DNA of 64,000 nucleotides from Polaribacter aestuariivivens (GCF_005885675.1 NZ_VANR01000002.1:310001-374000), one strand, 5' to 3'; counted from the stretch's first letter, positions 9,189-18,732 are shown. Program-made: numbers and translations. Notes: generated from the letters alone by a model not told the origin.

Positions 9189-9608
9189 ATGACAACAAAC
9201 ACGAACAAACCAAGTACTGCTTTTTGGGTTATTGGAGTTATTGCACTTCTTTGGAATCTTATGGGAGTGAGCGCTTATTTATTTCAAGCATTTGTAACCG
9301 AAGAAATGATTGCTGAATTACCTCCAGAACAACAGGCAGAACTTTTAATAGAACATCCTGCTTGGTTAACAGCTCTTTTTGCACTTGCAGTTTTTGGCGG
9401 TTTTTTAGCCTGCATATTTTTATTAGCTAGAAAAAAAATTGCTTATTATTTATTTATAGTTTCTGGAATTTGTGCAATAATTCAGCAAGTTTACTTAATG
9501 AGTACTGTAGAACTTTCTAGTTTTATTATGCCAATATTAATTGTTGTAGTTTGTATTTTCTTAATTTGGTATGCTAAAAAATGTAGTGCAGATGGTATAT
9601 TAAAATAA
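9189..9608 (+). CDS. Small four-helix membrane protein, function unknown
   Basis: 139 residues with four hydrophobic helices: about 12-32, 59-80, 84-103 and 110-129. An acidic stretch (EEMIAELPPEQQAELLIEHP) separates helices 1 and 2. It looks like a small inner-membrane protein of a type common in Flavobacteriia and normally left as hypothetical. It is a single gene, divergent from the XRE pair and followed by a strong bidirectional terminator. Confidence 0.8.
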   Translation: MTTNTNKPSTAFWVIGVIALLWNLMGVSAYLFQAFVTEEMIAELPPEQQAELLIEHPAWLTALFALAVFGGFLACIFLLARKKIAYYLFIVSGICAIIQQVYLMSTVELSSFIMPILIVVVCIFLIWYAKKCSADGILK

Positions 9609-9627
9609 CTTTAGTATAATTTTATTA

Positions 9628-9672
9628 AAAAAGCTTATTGATTTTAAATCAATAAGCTTTTATTATTTTTTA
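9628..9672. terminator. Bidirectional terminator between convergent genes
   Basis: A ~16-bp stem (AAAAGCTTATTGATTT and its complement) with A and T runs on either side serves the + gene ending at 9608 and the - operon ending at 9686. Confidence 0.85.
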
Positions 9673-9685
9673 GTAATTGATAAAA

Positions 9686-10150
9686 CTATTCGTATAAAGC
9701 ACATAAAAACTCCGCAACACAAGCTGGTTTTTCTTGCCCTTTTATTTCTATCAAGCAAGAAAATGTAATTTTAATTCCGTTATTTTCTAAATCTTCAATT
9801 TCTTTAACTTCAGCAAGCATTCTTAATTGACTATTTACAGGAACAGGATTTGGAAAACGTACTTTATTCAACCCATAATTCAAACCCATTTTAATACTTT
9901 TGATCACAAATAAATCTTCTAATAGTTTAGAAATCATTGCAACAGACATAAAACCGTGTGCTATTGTACTTTTAAAAGGAGATGCTGTTTGAGCTTTTTT
10001 TTCATCAATATGAATCCATTGTTTGTCTAAAGTTGCATTTGCAAAATCATTAATCATTTCTTGAGTAACTATATACCAACTTCCAATTGGTAATTGTTTA
10101 CCAACCATGGTTTTAAACTCTTTAAAATTTTCAAATTCTAATGGTTTCAT
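9686..10150 (-). CDS. MaoC-like dehydratase (hot-dog fold)
   Basis: 154 residues. It contains the MaoC/NodN-type pattern (FANATLDKQWIHIDEKKA followed by STIAHGFMSVAM), including the Asp and His of the hydratase active site. Members hydrate trans-2-enoyl-CoA or act on related thioesters in the cytoplasm. It is the last gene of a leftward operon after the DEAD-box helicase and TRIC-type channel; the gap to the channel gene is 3 nt. The true substrate is not evident. Confidence 0.88.
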   Translation of the reverse strand: MKPLEFENFKEFKTMVGKQLPIGSWYIVTQEMINDFANATLDKQWIHIDEKKAQTASPFKSTIAHGFMSVAMISKLLEDLFVIKSIKMGLNYGLNKVRFPNPVPVNSQLRMLAEVKEIEDLENNGIKITFSCLIEIKGQEKPACVAEFLCALYE

Positions 10151-10153
10151 TCG

Positions 10154-10780
10154 TTAACTTTTGGTAAATAAATCATCTTGAATTTTAGGTAATTCTAAAT
10201 TAAACTTTACAGCAACAGCTCTAATAATTATAACTACAGATGAAGATACTATAAAATTTATGTTTTCTGGAATTGCCGTAAACTGATAGATTAACAAATA
10301 AATAATACCACCCGCTAAACATGCAGAAGCATAAATTTCTTTCTCGAAAATTAATGGTACTTTATTGGTTAAAACATCTCTTAAAACACCTCCAAAAACG
10401 GCTGAAGTCATTCCCATAATTAAGGCAATTATTGGATGAAGATTGTAAGAAAGTCCTTTTTCTAAGCCTAACAATGTAAATACTCCTAACCCAATCGTAT
10501 CAAACAAAAACATTGTTTTACTTAAGTGTGCAATTTTGCTTTTGAACAAAAAAGTAAATAATACAGCAGTAAAAATGGTGTATAAATAATTTAAATCTCC
10601 AATCCAGTTGATAGGATGAGCATTTATTAAAATATCACGCAACATACCACCACCAACAGCCGTTACAAAAGCAATAATAATTACTCCAAAAATATCTAAT
10701 TTTTTATCTAAGGCAACTAAAGCACCACTAATAGCAAATGCAAAGGTTCCTAAAATATCTAATACGTAAATTACACTCAT
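10154..10780 (-). CDS. Trimeric intracellular cation (TRIC) channel family protein
   Basis: 208 residues with six or seven membrane helices. Two copies of the family motif GGMLRD and GGVLRD lie at equivalent positions of the two internal repeats, as in UPF0126/YadS. Bacterial TRIC proteins are thought to be cation channels in the inner membrane. It starts immediately after the helicase stop, with no gap, so the two are translationally linked. Confidence 0.9.
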   Translation of the reverse strand: MSVIYVLDILGTFAFAISGALVALDKKLDIFGVIIIAFVTAVGGGMLRDILINAHPINWIGDLNYLYTIFTAVLFTFLFKSKIAHLSKTMFLFDTIGLGVFTLLGLEKGLSYNLHPIIALIMGMTSAVFGGVLRDVLTNKVPLIFEKEIYASACLAGGIIYLLIYQFTAIPENINFIVSSSVVIIIRAVAVKFNLELPKIQDDLFTKS

Positions 10781-11899
10781 TTAAAGTTTATGTTCTGTAA
10801 ATTTTATATTCAAATCTTTTTGAATTTCATGAATACGTTCTAATTCACTTGGTAAAATAAAAGCAATTGAGTTTCCTGTTTTTCCAGCTCTAGCAGTTCT
10901 TCCACTTCTATGCGTATAATATTCTAATTGTTCTGGTAATTGATGGTGGATGATAAACTCCAAACCTCTTACATCAATTCCTCTTGCAGAAACATCTGTA
11001 GATATTAAATATTGAATACTTTCATTTTTAAAAGCTCTCATCGCTTTTTCACGATCTCTTTGTTGCATATCGCCTTCTAAAGCTCCTACTGAAAAACCTT
11101 CGTCTTTTAATTGTTTGTATAAACTTTGAACACCTAGCTTTGTTCTACAAAAAATAATACCTCTTTCTGTTCCTCTTTTTTCGATATAAGAAATAATATC
11201 GTTTGTTTTTTGCTTAATTGAAGTTCTAACATATTGATGACTTATATTTTCATTCACTAAAGAGTTTCTATTAATTTCAACTCTTGGTGCGTTAGAATCC
11301 ATATACGTTTTTATAATTCGCTGAATTTCATCTGGCATTGTTGCAGAAAATAACCATGTATTTCTTTTTCCTGTAGTAAATTTTAAAATTCTATTTAAGT
11401 CTTGTTTAAAACCCATAGAAAGCATTTCATCAGCTTCATCTAAAACTAAGGTTTTTATATTACTAATGTCAATTTCTCCACGTTCAATTAAATCAACTAA
11501 TCTTCCAGGTGTTGCAATTACAACATGAGTTTTTCTCTTTAGTTTCCCAATTTGAATATCAATTTTTTCACCACCAAAAACAGCTTCTAAGAAAATTTTA
11601 TCATTACAGTATTTCGTATATTTAAAAAGTTGCTTTTTTATTTGTTGCACCAATTCTCTTGTAGGAGATAAAATTAACGCCTGAATTTCATCTTTACTTG
11701 CATCAATAGCATGTAAAATTGGCAAACCAAAAGCAGCAGTTTTACCAGTTCCTGTTTGCGCTAAACCTACAAAATCGGTTTTTGAATTTAATAAAACAGG
11801 AATTGCTTTTTCTTGAATTTCTGAAGGAACTTTAATTCCTAATTCTTTTAAACCTTGAAGGTATTCTTTTTTAATTCCTAACTCTGAAAATGTAGCCAT
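10781..11899 (-). CDS. DEAD-box ATP-dependent RNA helicase
   Basis: 372 residues from the ATG at 11899. All motifs are present: AQTGTGKT (Walker A), PTRELVQQ, TPGRL, DEAD, SAT, RGIDV and HRSGRTARAG. The protein ends right after the second RecA domain, without an RNA-binding tail, as in short Bacteroidetes RhlE-type helicases. A longer reading from 11926 would start at a TTG that is part of the -7 element TATCTTTG (11931-11924) and cannot be in the mRNA, so the start is placed at 11899. It unwinds RNA in ribosome assembly or decay. First gene of a three-gene operon. Confidence 0.93.
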   Translation of the reverse strand: MATFSELGIKKEYLQGLKELGIKVPSEIQEKAIPVLLNSKTDFVGLAQTGTGKTAAFGLPILHAIDASKDEIQALILSPTRELVQQIKKQLFKYTKYCNDKIFLEAVFGGEKIDIQIGKLKRKTHVVIATPGRLVDLIERGEIDISNIKTLVLDEADEMLSMGFKQDLNRILKFTTGKRNTWLFSATMPDEIQRIIKTYMDSNAPRVEINRNSLVNENISHQYVRTSIKQKTNDIISYIEKRGTERGIIFCRTKLGVQSLYKQLKDEGFSVGALEGDMQQRDREKAMRAFKNESIQYLISTDVSARGIDVRGLEFIIHHQLPEQLEYYTHRSGRTARAGKTGNSIAFILPSELERIHEIQKDLNIKFTEHKL

Positions 11900-11923
11900 G
11901 ATAAATCTTTCTAGTATATTTTG

Positions 11924-11955
11924 CAAAGATACTTTTATTGAAGTGAATATTTCAA
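11924..11955 (-). promoter_or_regulatory. Promoter of the helicase-TRIC-MaoC operon
   Basis: Minus strand TTG (11955-11953), 21-nt spacer, TATCTTTG (11931-11924). It decides the helicase start at 11899. Confidence 0.65.
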
Positions 11956-12048
11956 AAAGTTGTGCTTAAGTCTATTTTTAATTTAAAAATCTTTTCTAAT
12001 GAAGAAGGTACCAAATCTTACAAATTTGCTAATATGTTGAATTTATTT

Positions 12049-12441
12049 TTAAGAAGGATATAACACCTCTAAAACATCTTTTCTAATTCTTGCTGGTTTA
12101 TAGGTTTTTTCATCTAACATTCCCCAAACTGTTTTTGCTTTTACTAATAATTCGTTTTTTTTATAAAATTCCATAAAACGTTCCGATTTAAAACCTCTGG
12201 TCTCTCCTACCCAGGTTTTTACTGTAATTTCATCACCTAAAACAGCCTGTTTTAAATACTCTATTTCATGTTTTAAAACCACCCAAATATATTGTTTTAA
12301 TGGATTTTCTTTAGTTAGAAAAGACCAATGTTCAAAAGCAACTATATCCATCCATTTTACATACACCACATTATTAACGTGATTTAAATCATCTAAATCT
12401 TCTGAGGTTACTTTTAATTTGTATTCAAAAACGGACTCCAT
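12049..12441 (-). CDS. Acyl-CoA thioesterase, 4HBT hot-dog family
   Basis: 130 residues. The N-terminal pattern DLDDLNHVNNVVYVKWMD is the 4-hydroxybenzoyl-CoA thioesterase/YbgC active-site region. Such enzymes hydrolyse acyl-CoA or acyl-ACP thioesters in the cytoplasm. It is a single-gene unit divergent from the MATE gene, with a complete promoter at 12456-12487. Substrate unknown. Confidence 0.9.
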   Translation of the reverse strand: MESVFEYKLKVTSEDLDDLNHVNNVVYVKWMDIVAFEHWSFLTKENPLKQYIWVVLKHEIEYLKQAVLGDEITVKTWVGETRGFKSERFMEFYKKNELLVKAKTVWGMLDEKTYKPARIRKDVLEVLYPS

Positions 12442-12455
12442 AATTCAATTTTTTA

Positions 12456-12487
12456 CAAACTTAGAATTTTTAATATATCTATAACAA
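12456..12487 (-). promoter_or_regulatory. Promoter of the thioesterase gene
   Basis: Minus strand TTG (12487-12485), 21-nt spacer, TAAGTTTG (12463-12456), 15 nt before the start codon. Confidence 0.6.
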
Positions 12488-12544
12488 ATATTGATACTAG
12501 ATTTTAAAAATACTTGGTATTTATATTGATATTTGCAACATCTT

Positions 12545-13882
12545 ATGGCAAAACTAGCAAACGAATTAGGTACTGAAAAAATTAGTAAATTATTGATAAA
12601 ACAAGCTGTTCCTGCAACTATTGGAATTCTTGTAATGTCACTAAATATGATTATTGATACCATTTTTGTTGGACAATGGATTGGTGTTCTGGCTATTGCT
12701 GCAATTACTGTAGTATTGCCAATAGCTTTTTTAATTTCTTCAATTGGAATGGGAATTGGAATTGGAGGAAGCTCCATCATATCTAGAGCTTTAGGCGCTG
12801 AAAATAGTGAAAAAGCATTTTTAACATTTGGAAATCAAATATGTTTAACGGTTATTCTTGCCATTCTTTTTGTAACTCTTGGTAACGTTTTTAGTGTTCC
12901 AATTTTGAATTTATTTGGTGCAAAAGGAGATATTTTACCAATTGCATCAGAATATTTTGGTGTAATTATTTGGGGTGTACCATTTTTAGCGTTTGCGATG
13001 ATGGGAAATCCAACCATTAGAGCAGAAGGAAAACCAAAGTTTGCAATGTATGCAATGATGATTCCTGCAGTTTTAAACATTTTACTAGATATTGTATTTA
13101 TAAAAGTTTTTGATTGGGGAATGTGGGGTGCTGGTTTAGCAACTTCAATTGCCTATGCCAGTTGTGGTTTATATATTCTGTATTTCTTTTTATCTTCTAA
13201 AAGTGAATTAAAAATAATTCCTAAAAATTTTAAATTAGATTTTAAAATTGTTCGAGAAATTGTTGAATTGGGTGGAGTTTCTGTGGTAAGACAAGGAGCC
13301 ATTAGTGTTTTAATGATTGTTTTAAATTATTCGCTTTTTACGTACGGAGGCGAAATTTCAATAGCCGTTTTCGGAATTATAAACAGAGTAATGATGTTCG
13401 CATTATCTCCAGTTTTAGGAGTTTCGCAAGGGTTTTTACCAGTTGCTGGTTTTAATATTGGTGCAGCAAAAAACGACAGAGTTAAAGAAACCATTAAAAA
13501 GTCTATTTATTTTGGTTCAATTATAGGAACTATCATTTTTATTGGAATTGTAATTTTTAAAGAACAAATTATCTGGGTATTTACAAACGATGCAACATTG
13601 TTAGAAAAAACTCCAAATGCAATGCTCGTTGTATTTTTAGTTACACCAATTGTAACTATGCAGTTAATTGGATCTGCTTATTTTCAGGCAGCAGGAAAAT
13701 CAGTTCCAGCATTATTTTTAACTCTTTTAAAACAAGGGATTTTCTTAATTCCATTAGCTTATTTTTTGCCTATGTATTATGGAGTAAATGGAGTTTGGTG
13801 GTCTTTTCCAATTGCTGATACTTTATCTACAATTATAACAGTTATTGTTTTAAAAAGAGAGGTTGATAAAAATCTCCAATAG
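12545..13882 (+). CDS. MATE family multidrug/Na+ antiporter
   Basis: 445 residues from the ATG at 12545. Twelve membrane helices form two similar halves, typical of the MatE family (first half opens AVPATIGILVMSLNMIIDTIFVGQW). It exports cationic compounds using a Na+ or H+ gradient. A TTG four codons upstream belongs to the TATTTGC sequence that resembles the -7 promoter element, so the ATG is preferred. The gene stands between a divergent thioesterase and a downstream TetR gene. The TetR regulator may or may not control it. Confidence 0.93.
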   Translation: MAKLANELGTEKISKLLIKQAVPATIGILVMSLNMIIDTIFVGQWIGVLAIAAITVVLPIAFLISSIGMGIGIGGSSIISRALGAENSEKAFLTFGNQICLTVILAILFVTLGNVFSVPILNLFGAKGDILPIASEYFGVIIWGVPFLAFAMMGNPTIRAEGKPKFAMYAMMIPAVLNILLDIVFIKVFDWGMWGAGLATSIAYASCGLYILYFFLSSKSELKIIPKNFKLDFKIVREIVELGGVSVVRQGAISVLMIVLNYSLFTYGGEISIAVFGIINRVMMFALSPVLGVSQGFLPVAGFNIGAAKNDRVKETIKKSIYFGSIIGTIIFIGIVIFKEQIIWVFTNDATLLEKTPNAMLVVFLVTPIVTMQLIGSAYFQAAGKSVPALFLTLLKQGIFLIPLAYFLPMYYGVNGVWWSFPIADTLSTIITVIVLKREVDKNLQ

Positions 13883-13952
13883 GCTTTCTCCTTTTTGTTA
13901 ATATCCTTTTCATAAAATAGTATTCTTTATGTTTTTTATGTTTATTTTATGA

Positions 13953-13969
13953 CTAATTTAGTAAATTAG
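13953..13969. promoter_or_regulatory. 17-bp perfect palindrome, candidate TetR operator
   Basis: CTAATTTA-G-TAAATTAG is a perfect inverted repeat centred 45 nt before the TetR start. It abuts TAGCTTTA, a 7-of-8 match to the -7 element. This is a typical place for autoregulation, but the sequence is all A/T-rich and chance is possible. Confidence 0.4.
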
Positions 13970-14005
13970 CTTTATTATTAATATTGAAATGATTATTTCA
14001 AACCT

Positions 14006-14572
14006 ATGTCAAAAAATACTTCTTTTAGTAAAGCAAAAATTTTGAATAAAGTAACCGCTCTTTTTTATTCAAAAGGATATTGTGCAACTTCTATGCAAGA
14101 CATTGTTGAAGTAAGTAATTTAAACAAATCTAGTATATATAATACGTTTGGAAGTAAATTAGAATTGTTTATAGAATGTTTTGATTCTTGCGAAACTAAG
14201 TACAGAAGAGACATTCAAAAAATAATAATGGTTTCTACTAACCCATTAAAAACCATTAGAGAAATCTTAGAACTATCTATCAATGAAAGTGTTAATGGAT
14301 ATTTAATTCCAAATTATATTTCTGAAATTAAGAACAAAGAACCTCTAATTAGTAGGTTGGTAAATAATCAACAAGTATATTTAGTAGATTTATTTGAAGA
14401 TATTGTAAAAAGAGGACAAAATTTAGGTTCCATAAATAACAGTAAGTCTAGTAAACAATATGCAAATTATCTGTTGACTTCTTATCAAGGTTTGCAAATA
14501 ATGAAAAGCTTTCCAGAAAATGAATATAAGTTACAAAATGTAATTTATGATGTGATTTCTGTGATAGAATAA
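14006..14572 (+). CDS. TetR family regulator
   Basis: 188 residues. A TetR DNA-binding domain covers about 8-55 with LFYSKGYCATSMQDIVEVSNLNKSSIYNTF split across the helix-turn-helix. The C-terminal part is helical, as in the TetR_C AcrR-like group. It is encoded 123 nt after the MATE gene with its own upstream palindrome, so probably its own transcript. Targets could be itself and the MATE gene (inference). Confidence 0.88.
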   Translation: MSKNTSFSKAKILNKVTALFYSKGYCATSMQDIVEVSNLNKSSIYNTFGSKLELFIECFDSCETKYRRDIQKIIMVSTNPLKTIREILELSINESVNGYLIPNYISEIKNKEPLISRLVNNQQVYLVDLFEDIVKRGQNLGSINNSKSSKQYANYLLTSYQGLQIMKSFPENEYKLQNVIYDVISVIE

Positions 14573-14620
14573 GTTGTTTAAAACTGAAACAATCGTTCTA
14601 ATAAATTTTGTACTCAAATT

Positions 14621-15295
14621 TTATATAATTCGTTCTCCGTTTAAATTTGTGGTTAAAATATCGCTAAATAAATTAAAAAACGGACGTAAAGCTCTGTAAC
14701 TTTTGTCTACTTCTTGCACAAAATTAGGAGACAAAACTTCTTTATCCGTAAAATTTCTTGTAGCAATAAATCCTTTTTTACGCAACAAATCTACATCTGG
14801 ATGTTCCTTATCAAATCCTCTTGGAGCTGTTTTTAATTCACTAAAACTTTCGAATTTGCCACCAAAATATTTTTTGTAATTCTTCTCTTCTAAAATATCT
14901 TTAATTTCGGAAGCATCTAACTCTATTTCTTTACGTATTCTAAATAAATCTTCTTTGTTGGGCTCCCAAAATCCGCCCGCTAAAAATGATTCTCCAGGTC
15001 TAATTCTTAAAAAATAACCACCTCTTAATTCTTTTCCTAATCTTGAATAGGAGTTTGCAAAATGAGGCTTGTAAGGAGTTTTATCTTTAGAAAAACGAAC
15101 ATCTCTATAAATACGCATCATTTTAGATTTCTCTATTTCGTCGTGTTTTTGAAGGTTTAAAAGAATTTCTGCAAATACATCCTTAGCATTTTGCTGAGCT
15201 TTTAAATAGGTTTCTTTATGATCTGCAAACCAATCTCTATCGTTATTCTTTTTTAAGTTTTCTAGATATTGGAGCGTAGATTTTTCTATTTGCAT
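14621..15295 (-). CDS. DUF2461 domain protein (TIGR02453 type)
   Basis: 224 residues. The sequence has the family hallmarks LENLKKNNDRDWFADHK at the start, MRIYRDVRFSKDKTPYKPHF in the middle, and LAGGFWEPNKEDLFRIRKEI. The function of the family is unknown. The length is complete. It is convergent with TetR and divergent from the DUF1853 gene. Confidence 0.9.
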   Translation of the reverse strand: MQIEKSTLQYLENLKKNNDRDWFADHKETYLKAQQNAKDVFAEILLNLQKHDEIEKSKMMRIYRDVRFSKDKTPYKPHFANSYSRLGKELRGGYFLRIRPGESFLAGGFWEPNKEDLFRIRKEIELDASEIKDILEEKNYKKYFGGKFESFSELKTAPRGFDKEHPDVDLLRKKGFIATRNFTDKEVLSPNFVQEVDKSYRALRPFFNLFSDILTTNLNGERII

Positions 15296-15328
15296 TTTAT
15301 AAAGTTTTTAGGTGTCTAAATTACAAAA

Positions 15329-15336
15329 TAGATTTG
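15329..15336 (+). promoter_or_regulatory. -7 element before the DUF1853 gene
   Basis: TAGATTTG, 16 nt before the ATG; no TTG at the right distance. Confidence 0.4.
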
Positions 15337-15352
15337 TAACTTCGAATTTGAA

Positions 15353-16165
15353 ATGCACCAAAAAACAACAAAAATTCAGAATAGATATGATGGTTTTCTA
15401 CAAACAAGTAGTTTGTGGACGGATACTGCTGTTTATGGATTACGCCAATTTTATATTGAAAATACATCAGTAAAAATAAATATTGAAATTAACGATAAAC
15501 TACGGCTTGGAAAATATATTGAGCGTTTTGTTTCTTTCCAAATCTCACAAGAAAATAATTTAGAAATTCTCGCAGAAAACATCCAAATTCAGCAAGAAAA
15601 AAGAACTCTAGGAGAATTGGATTGTATTTTATTAAATAACGGCAAACCTATTCATTTAGAAGTTATTTATAAATTCTATTTATATGATGCTTCGATTGGG
15701 ACTTTAGAAATTGAACATTTTATTGGTCCGAACAGAAAAGATTCGTTAATTGAGAAACTGAAAAAGCTTAAAGAAAAACAACTACCACTGCTCTACTCCA
15801 AGGAATGTTTGTCTTTTTTAAAAACGATCAATTTAAAATCCAGTGAAATTGAACAACAAGTATGTTTTAAAGCACAATTATTTCTCCCTTTTTTAGATAA
15901 AAATATCCATTTAAAAGAATTAAATAATAATTGTGTTATTGGGTTTTATATCAATACCAAAGAATTACATCAATTTAAATATTGCAAGTTTTATATTCCC
16001 AATAAAAAAGATTGGTTGCTAATTCCTCACACGAATGTAAATTGGCTCAATTTTGATGATTTTAAAGAAAAATCTACTGAGTATTTAGAAAGAAAATTTT
16101 CTCCTTTGTGTTGGCTTAAAAAAGAGAATGGAGAAATAGAGAAGTTCTTTTTGGTTTGGTGGTGA
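15353..16165 (+). CDS. DUF1853 family protein, nuclease-like fold
   Basis: 270 residues. Resembles DUF1853 (pattern RTLGELDCILLNNGKPIHLE followed by a lysine and GTLEIEHFIGPNRKDSL). The spacing GELD...HLEVIYKF looks like the D-(D/E)xK core of the PD-(D/E)XK nuclease superfamily, though no activity is known. Single gene with a shared terminator downstream. The third-position bias is like its neighbours. Confidence 0.82.
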   Translation: MHQKTTKIQNRYDGFLQTSSLWTDTAVYGLRQFYIENTSVKINIEINDKLRLGKYIERFVSFQISQENNLEILAENIQIQQEKRTLGELDCILLNNGKPIHLEVIYKFYLYDASIGTLEIEHFIGPNRKDSLIEKLKKLKEKQLPLLYSKECLSFLKTINLKSSEIEQQVCFKAQLFLPFLDKNIHLKELNNNCVIGFYINTKELHQFKYCKFYIPNKKDWLLIPHTNVNWLNFDDFKEKSTEYLERKFSPLCWLKKENGEIEKFFLVWW

Positions 16166-16294
16166 TAAAAAATTGGAAGTTGGAAGCTAAAAAAATGAAA
16201 ACTGATAAACGAAATAAGTGTTTATATTTAGTTTGCTATGTTACAAGTGTAGCAAATAAAAAGGTTTAAGAAGATTATATTTAAATTCAATAAA

Positions 16295-16326
16295 AAAAGA
16301 GGAACTTCAAATGAAGTTCCTCTTTT
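16295..16326. terminator. Bidirectional terminator
   Basis: Perfect 15-bp arms (AAAAGAGGAACTTCA and complement) around an AA centre, with flanking A and T runs. It serves the DUF1853 gene (+) and the MacAB-like operon (-). Confidence 0.88.
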
Positions 16327-16352
16327 ATAAATATGATATATTTTTTTAGGAA

Positions 16353-17468
16353 TTAGTTGGAGGCTTTTTTATCATCTTTTTTTGATGCTTTGTTCCAAAC
16401 TTTTATTTGATCTTCTTCTGTAACTCCTTCTAAAACTTCAACATTTACTCCATCTGAAGTACCTAATTTAACAGTTACTTTTTTATAGGTGTCATCTGCT
16501 TGTTTTACTTCTACATATGGTTCTTCTGTTTTTTTATCAAACCTTAATAAAGCTTCTTTAATAGATAAAACACTGTCTTTTTTCTCTAAAACAATATCTG
16601 CATTTGCACTATAACCAGCTCTAATAAAAAAGTCATCGTCTAAAGAAACATCTGCTTTAATTTTAAACTGTACAGCACCACCTTCTTCAGTTCCTTTAGG
16701 TGCAATAAAATTTAATTTTGCTGGAAATTTCTTGTCTTCAATTGCGCCAATTGAAACTTCAATATCAGATCCTTTTATCAATTTACCAACTTCAGATTCG
16801 TCTACTTTTCCTTCAAAAATCATTTTATTCATATCTGCAATTGATGCAATGGTTGTACCTGCATTAAAGTTGTTTGATTGAATTACTTGATCTCCTTCTT
16901 TTACAGGAATCTCTAAAATTGTACCAGACATTTGTGCCATGATGTTTGTATTTGCAGAACCTCCTGAACCAGCAGAACCTCTTTTGATAATTTGGTAATC
17001 GTTTTGTGCATTTTTTAAATCTTGCTTCGCTTGATTGTATGTTAATTCTACACCTTCGAATTCAGATCTTGCAACTACACCTTTATCAAAAAGGTTTTTA
17101 GTTCTTTCGTAAGAAATTTCGGCATTATTTAATCTTAGTTTTGCATTGTCTACTCTACCTCTTGCGCTAATTAAAGATTGCTCATTAGGTACAACTCTTA
17201 CAGTTGCAATTAAATCTCCTTTTTTAACTTTAGAGCCTTCTAACAACATAATCTTATCGATAATACCTGTTATTTGTGGCTTTATTTCAATTTCTTCTAA
17301 TGGTGTTACTTTTCCTGTAGCTACAGTTTTCTTAACAATTGTAGTTCTAAATGGAGTTTCAGTTTCATATTCTACAATACTTTTCTTGTTCTTTTTTCCG
17401 AACCAAATAAGTGCTGCAATAAACAATACTGCTATAATACCTAAAATAATTTTTGATCTCTTACTCAT
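16353..17468 (-). CDS. MacA-like efflux periplasmic adaptor
   Basis: 371 residues. An N-terminal membrane anchor (about 7-23) is followed by a lipoyl half-motif (TGKVTPLEEIEIKPQITGII), a short helical hairpin (about 95-150), the second lipoyl half (MSGTILEIPVKEGDQV) and beta-barrel domains. It joins the ABC permeases to an outer-membrane channel. It is the last gene of the operon, with no TolC gene beside it, so the channel must be encoded elsewhere. Its C-terminus is lysine-rich. Confidence 0.9.
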   Translation of the reverse strand: MSKRSKIILGIIAVLFIAALIWFGKKNKKSIVEYETETPFRTTIVKKTVATGKVTPLEEIEIKPQITGIIDKIMLLEGSKVKKGDLIATVRVVPNEQSLISARGRVDNAKLRLNNAEISYERTKNLFDKGVVARSEFEGVELTYNQAKQDLKNAQNDYQIIKRGSAGSGGSANTNIMAQMSGTILEIPVKEGDQVIQSNNFNAGTTIASIADMNKMIFEGKVDESEVGKLIKGSDIEVSIGAIEDKKFPAKLNFIAPKGTEEGGAVQFKIKADVSLDDDFFIRAGYSANADIVLEKKDSVLSIKEALLRFDKKTEEPYVEVKQADDTYKKVTVKLGTSDGVNVEVLEGVTEEDQIKVWNKASKKDDKKASN

Positions 17469-17487
17469 GATTTGTTGTTAATTGATT

Positions 17488-18732
17488 TTATTCTTCTCTT
17501 AATGCTTCTATTGGTTTTACTACTGTTGCCATGTGTGCAGGTATTAAACCTATTAAAGTTCCTAGCACAATTAAAGTGGCAAATGCTATTAAAATTATTG
17601 GAATGTTAACTGTTGGGTTTATTAATGTTGCATCTTCTCCTTGGCCAAATGCACTGTCTATTATAAATAATATAGTGCTTCCAAAAATAATACCTAACAT
17701 TCCTGCAATGGTTGTTAGAAATACAGATTCTAATATAATTTGTTGTCTTATACTTTTTGGAGTTGCTCCTAAAGCTCTTCGAATTCCTATTTCTTTGGTA
17801 CGTTCTTTAACGGTAATTAAAAGAATATTTCCAATTGCAAAAACTCCCGCTATCAAAGTAGCAATTCCAACAAACCAAGTTAAAAATTGCATTCCAACTA
17901 AAAATCCAGTTACTTTTCCTATCTCTTTTCCTAAATTTGCGCTACCAAAAGCTCTTTCGTCATCTGGATGCACTTTATGAAGTCCTTTTAAAGTTAAAAG
18001 CACGTCTTTTTCCATTTGTTCGATATTGGTACCTTCATTTGCTGTAATCATCATCCAATCGACTTTATTGGCGGTATTGTAAACCTTTTTAAAAGTCGTG
18101 AATGGGATGTAAGCACAATCTCCATCAAAATCTATGGTGTTAGAAGGCTTATACACTCCAATAACTTGATAACCAATGGCATTTATTTTAATGTATTGTC
18201 CAATTGGCATTTCATTTAAATCAAATAATTGCTTGTACATATCTTCTGATATTACAGCTACTTTTGCTTTATTTAAAATATCGTTACCGTTTATAAAACG
18301 ACCATATATTAATTGTTTTTTCTGAATTTGATCTAAAACAGGATAGTCTCCACTTACTCTAAAATCACCAGATTTAAAATCCTTTACAATTAAATTGTTT
18401 GTTTGATTTCTTGGTGCTAATAATTTTATTTCATCTGAATATTCTGATTTTAGAACATCAATATCATTCATCGTTAAACTAAACCTTCTACCTTCTTGAA
18501 AACCTTTAAAAGGTGTGTCTGTAGATTGTGTCCAAACAAAAACACTATTGGTTGCAAAATTTCCAAAAAGTTTATTAAAACTGTTTTCTAAACCTCTTGC
18601 AGCACCTAATAAAACAACCAACAAAAAGATACCCCATAAAACACCAATGATTGTAATTGCTGTTCTTACTTTATTTTTACGAATGCTTCCGTAAATTTCT
18701 TGCCAAGTATCTGAATCGAATAAAAATCTCAT
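17488..18732 (-). CDS. MacB/FtsX-type ABC transporter permease (second)
   Basis: 414 residues. One membrane helix near the N-terminus (about 22-45), a large periplasmic domain (MacB_PCD type), then three helices at the C-terminus with the FtsX signature KERTKEIGIRRALGATPKSI. The two adjacent permeases are clearly paralogous, both ending with IKPIEALR or VKPIEALR. Together with the ATPase and adaptor they form a mechanotransmission-type exporter for lipids, peptides or drugs; the substrate is unknown. Confidence 0.9.
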   Translation of the reverse strand: MRFLFDSDTWQEIYGSIRKNKVRTAITIIGVLWGIFLLVVLLGAARGLENSFNKLFGNFATNSVFVWTQSTDTPFKGFQEGRRFSLTMNDIDVLKSEYSDEIKLLAPRNQTNNLIVKDFKSGDFRVSGDYPVLDQIQKKQLIYGRFINGNDILNKAKVAVISEDMYKQLFDLNEMPIGQYIKINAIGYQVIGVYKPSNTIDFDGDCAYIPFTTFKKVYNTANKVDWMMITANEGTNIEQMEKDVLLTLKGLHKVHPDDERAFGSANLGKEIGKVTGFLVGMQFLTWFVGIATLIAGVFAIGNILLITVKERTKEIGIRRALGATPKSIRQQIILESVFLTTIAGMLGIIFGSTILFIIDSAFGQGEDATLINPTVNIPIILIAFATLIVLGTLIGLIPAHMATVVKPIEALREE

